From a virus: 22,151 nucleotides of DNA. Position numbers and translations under genes: made by a program. Of this stretch, positions 20,183 through 22,151 are shown in pieces; the stretch's first letter is position 1, and the number at the start of each line of letters is the position of its first letter. Location of the stretch: the IMG/VR virus record IMGVR_UViG_3300048928_000422, positions 1 to 22,151 of that record. The stretch is one strand, 5' to 3'. Under the pieces are notes generated by a model. The model saw only the letters and a list, made by a program, of their open reading frames with translations, was not told where the DNA came from and searched no databases.

Positions 20183-20508
20183 GCCCGCGCACTCCCAAAA
20201 ATTTTATGAATTTCGTAGCCCTGCCAGTTCTGACGGCATACATCGGCCGCTGATGGCGCTGCTGGTATTCGCGGCTTCGGCTGCTTGATTTTTTCCTGTC
20301 AGCGCTGCACCAGCGGGTATTCCGGATGCTTCGATTTGCCGATATTTTCGACGATCCCGGCCATACCCAGCCGCTTGAGACGGTCGTAGGCCTCACGGAT
20401 GTCGCAGCCGAGCAGCTTACGGTTCTGGCGGGGCGTTGCCGGTCCGTTTGTCTCGATGAACTCCACGATGGCCTTTTGCTTTGGTTTTATGCGGTTGCAC
20501 ACGGTCAA
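20179..20508 (-). pseudogene. Winged-helix phage protein with in-frame UGA
   Basis: From ATG 20508 (overlapping the upstream stop), the frame MTVCNRIKPKQKAIVEFIE, then GCDIREAYDRLKRLGMAG encodes a small winged-helix domain of about 60 residues. A UGA at 20299-20301, in the context CGC-UGA-CAG, interrupts it. The same frame then continues without another stop (QEKIKQPKPRIPAAPS, VCRQNWQGYEIHKIFG) to a TGA at 20179 that overlaps the next start. The intact gene would have 109 codons. The UGA-C context is known to be leaky, so some full-length product is possible. As written it is a nonsense pseudogene giving a 69-aa domain. Confidence 0.75.
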
Positions 20509-21014
20509 ACCCTCCCCTGCGCCTGGCGGCGCTTGTACTCGGCCATCAGCATTTCTGCAGGCGTCGGCCCCCGGTCCCGGTTCGGTGCTGCCAGTGCACG
20601 GCGGACCGGCGGGATCGGCTTACCTTCTGCAACGCGTTTTTCCCAGTGCGCCAGCAGGAGCCCGGCTTCGCTGAGCAGCTCTTTTTCGTTCATCTGGCGA
20701 TCAACACCCCGGCGGCGCAGCTCCAGGCAAACGTGATACAGCAGTGGCTGTGGCCACGGGTGTTGCTCACTGGTGGGTTATTTGAAAACGAGCTTCCGCC
20801 ACTTCCAGAATTCGGCCATGACATCCGCCGGACTCACGCCGAGCGGACCCTTGCCTTCACGGCACCAGGCGACGAACTGCCCCGGCGAAGGCCAGAACGG
20901 TGACACGCTGGCACGCGCTTTCTGCATTCCGGCCACCAGTTGCTCGCGGCTCCGGATGCCGTTTTCGGCGAACGTGGCGATCCACTGCTGTTTGGCCGTA
21001 CGCTTAGCCCAGGC
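20505..21014 (-). pseudogene. Replication protein P-like, truncated and interrupted
   Basis: The frame from the fusion point at about 21014 reads WAKRTAKQQWIATFAENGI, then FWPSPGQFVAWCREGKG and EFWKWRKLVFK, then a TAA at 20778-20780. It continues in the same frame, with no other stop, as PTSEQHPWPQPLLYHVCLEL and LLSEAGLLLAHWEKRV. Similarity is to lambda-P-like helicase loaders (SPGQFVAWC motif; HPW...YHVCLELR). In relatives the residue at the TAA is Tyr, so a single base change explains it. The N-terminal part has been replaced by the integrase in opposite orientation. Not functional. The 62-aa piece after the stop could still be made from ATG 20693. Confidence 0.78.
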
Positions 21015-21016
21015 CA

Positions 21017-21950
21017 TTGAAGCCAATAGCTATCTTGATCAGAACTATATCCCCTCCAGTCTACTTCAGCGCATTAAAGAAACGCCCACCCTGACTATGG
21101 CTAAATGGCTGGAGAGGTATGACGTTATTCTCGAGCGAAGGGAATTAAAACCAAACACAATGAAAGTTCGCAGGAACCAGATGGAGACGATCAGAAAAGA
21201 GTTCGGGACTATCGCCCTTAGCGCAGTTACAACAAAAGACATTGCGGAATTTTTGGAAACATACATAGCCTGCGATAAAAAAAGCATGGCTGCAGGTCTG
21301 AGATCTGTCCTACTCGATGTATTCAGAGAGGCGCTCGTTGAGGGCCATATAGAAAGGAACCCGGCAGAACCTACTCGCACCCCGGCACCAAAAGTTAAGC
21401 GGGAACGTCTACTGCTCGAAGCGTATTTTACGATACGAGAAACAGCAGCTGCTAATTCAGTATGGGCGGCAAATGCATTTGATCTTGCGCTGGTCACGGC
21501 TCAGCGACGCGAGGATATAGGCCTGATGAAATTCACTGACATCCGGGAAGACAGATTGTTTGTCATACAGGAGAAAACAGGGAATAAATTAGCCATCCCT
21601 TTAGACCTGAAACTGGAAGCGGTCGATCTTCATTTAAAAGAAGTGATAGAACGTTGCAGAGTGAACAATCCATCTGAGTTCCTGCTTTACTCGCCGGTGC
21701 GTCGAGGTGGAAGAAAGCCCGGACACTGACGCCGGATGGGTTAACCCAGGCATTCTCAGATACCCGTGATGTCACTGTGCTTAAATTTGGCCCTTACCCG
21801 CCGTCATTTCACGAAATTAGAAGTCTGGCCAGTAGGCTTTATGAGAAGGAAAAAGGCGAAGAATTTGCGCAGCGGCTTTTGGGCCATAAAAATTTATCAA
21901 TGACCAAAAAATACTTGGACTCCCGTGGGGCTGAGTATGTTAGGGTTTAG
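21017..21950 (+). pseudogene. int: Tyrosine-recombinase integrase, truncated and frameshifted
   Basis: The frame reads SYLDQNYIPSSLLQR, then TLTMAKWLERYDVILERREL (core-binding domain) and a catalytic domain with FDLALVTAQRREDIGLMKF (first catalytic Arg). It stops at 21729 after RRGGRKPGH. The sequence resumes in the -1 frame as TLTPDGLTQAF, then FHEIRSLASRLYEKEKGEE (HxxR), LLGHKNLSMTKKYLDSRG (catalytic His and Tyr) and a stop at 21948. Loss of one A near 21722 accounts for the shift. The first ~75 residues (arm-binding domain) are missing because of the fusion with the P gene. Close to Gifsy-type integrases. Excision from within is therefore unlikely. Confidence 0.88.
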
Positions 21951-22024
21951 ACTGAATATAGAGAATTGGTGGAATTTTGGTGGATTTTAGTGTGATCACC
22001 CAAAAATCATTAATATTCAACAAT
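21951..22024. other. Integrase 3' flank, candidate arm sites
   Basis: GTGGAATTTTGGTGG (21969-21983) is followed by GGATTTTAGTG, a near-tandem. A matching motif, GTGGAATTTTAGTGG, lies 133 bases inside attL (643-657), so these may be integrase or excisionase arm sites. ATATAGAGAATT at 21957-21968 also occurs (reverse complement) beside the inverted repeat at 2561-2572. Confidence 0.4.
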
Positions 22025-22052
22025 ATAAAAAAAGACCGAATACGATTCCTGT
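22025..22052. repeat. attR core, 28-bp direct repeat
   Basis: Exact copy of 483-510. It is the terminator end of SdsR; here the stem is complete (GACCGAATAC ... GTATTCGGTC). The sRNA therefore survives insertion on this side. Confidence 0.9.
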
Positions 22053-22129
22053 ATTCGGTCCAGGGAAATGGCTCTTGGGAGAGAGCCGTGCGCTAAAAGT
22101 TGGCATTAATGCAGGCTTAGTCGCCTTGC
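22027..22129 (-). ncRNA. sdsR: SdsR (RyeB) small RNA
   Basis: About 103 bases on the minus strand, matching the SdsR layout: 5' GCAAGGCGACTAAGCC, the GCATTAATGCCAACTT region, a GGCTCTCTCCCAAGAGCC hairpin, and the terminator GACCGAATACAGG...GTATTCGGTC with seven U. SdsR is an abundant, Hfq-dependent stationary-phase RNA made by sigma-S and represses several mRNAs (ompD in Salmonella, mutS in E. coli). The terminator is duplicated by the island, not broken. The antisense sraC RNA, which overlaps it, has lost its own promoter to the other end of the island. Confidence 0.93.
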
Positions 22130-22151
22130 ACCTTAAGAATAGATGACGACA
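22130..22151 (-). promoter_or_regulatory. SdsR promoter -10 (sigma-S type)
   Basis: On the minus strand CTATTCTTAAG lies seven bases before the SdsR start near 22129; TATTCT occupies 22136-22141. The preceding C and the TTAAG tail fit the extended sigma-S -10. The -35 is off the right edge. Confidence 0.65.

Noticed and set aside
20773-21729. Integrase starting at 20773
   Set aside because: The first ~80 codons are antisense to the P gene; real integrase similarity begins at about 21017.

Overview
The window is an enterobacterial chromosome segment, most probably Salmonella. It is bounded by two conserved core loci. The 5' part of pphA (serine/threonine phosphatase, minus strand) lies at the left edge, and the stationary-phase sRNA SdsR (RyeB, minus strand) lies at the right edge. 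Everything between them is one decayed prophage or island. A 28-base perfect direct repeat marks its ends at 483-510 and 22025-22052, and the repeat sits in the SdsR terminator. From memory, this is the pphA-SdsR slot that carries the sopE2 island in S. enterica; no sopE2 is visible here.

Left arm (0.5-7 kb), accessory cargo. An unrecognised two-gene minus-strand operon has its own promoter, terminator and flanking 25-base inverted repeats (977-2568). Next come a truncated flagellin, a small lipoprotein, a DUF1493 gene with two membrane-protein genes, a toxin-like gene fragment, a GNAT acetyltransferase and a SUKH (SMI1/KNR4) protein. Much of this resembles the orphan ends of effector-immunity loci, and it is framed by another inverted repeat (3195/6991).

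Middle (7-11 kb), an attachment-site graveyard. Two copies of a 3' proline-tRNA fragment (7.1 and 10.2 kb) and a broken 3' end of icd (9.0-9.2 kb) are footprints of elements that use other integration sites. Between them lie a cspA-type cold-shock gene with its long thermosensor leader, a second GNAT gene, a 9-base tandem repeat and a 127-base dispersed repeat. Broken SOS-type genes (an S24/UmuD-like gene and its partner) follow, still with a LexA-like box. An intact, AT-rich OafA-type acyltransferase (11.3-12.4 kb) is the best candidate for a gene with a surface phenotype.

Right arm (12.7-22 kb), lambdoid backbone on the minus strand. Read in transcription order (high to low coordinates) it contains replication P (broken), a winged-helix gene (nonsense), a coiled-coil gene, then an inserted plus-strand module, an SOS-box promoter, a 79-aa gene, DUF1367, a 66-aa gene, NinG, antiterminator Q, two tiny coupled genes, a tRNA-Met-like relic, holin, a truncated SAR lysozyme and a tail fibre. 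A deletion joins lysozyme to tail fibre and removes packaging, head and tail genes. A second deletion joins P to the integrase and removes the immunity and recombination genes. The integrase also has a frameshift, so the element should be unable to excise or form particles by itself.

The plus-strand module at 18.75-19.70 kb combines a promoter with a candidate operator, a 179-aa unknown protein, a branched RNA ending in ten U, and a 47-aa cysteine-rich protein. It and the 1.1-2.6 kb operon are the two least explained systems in the window.
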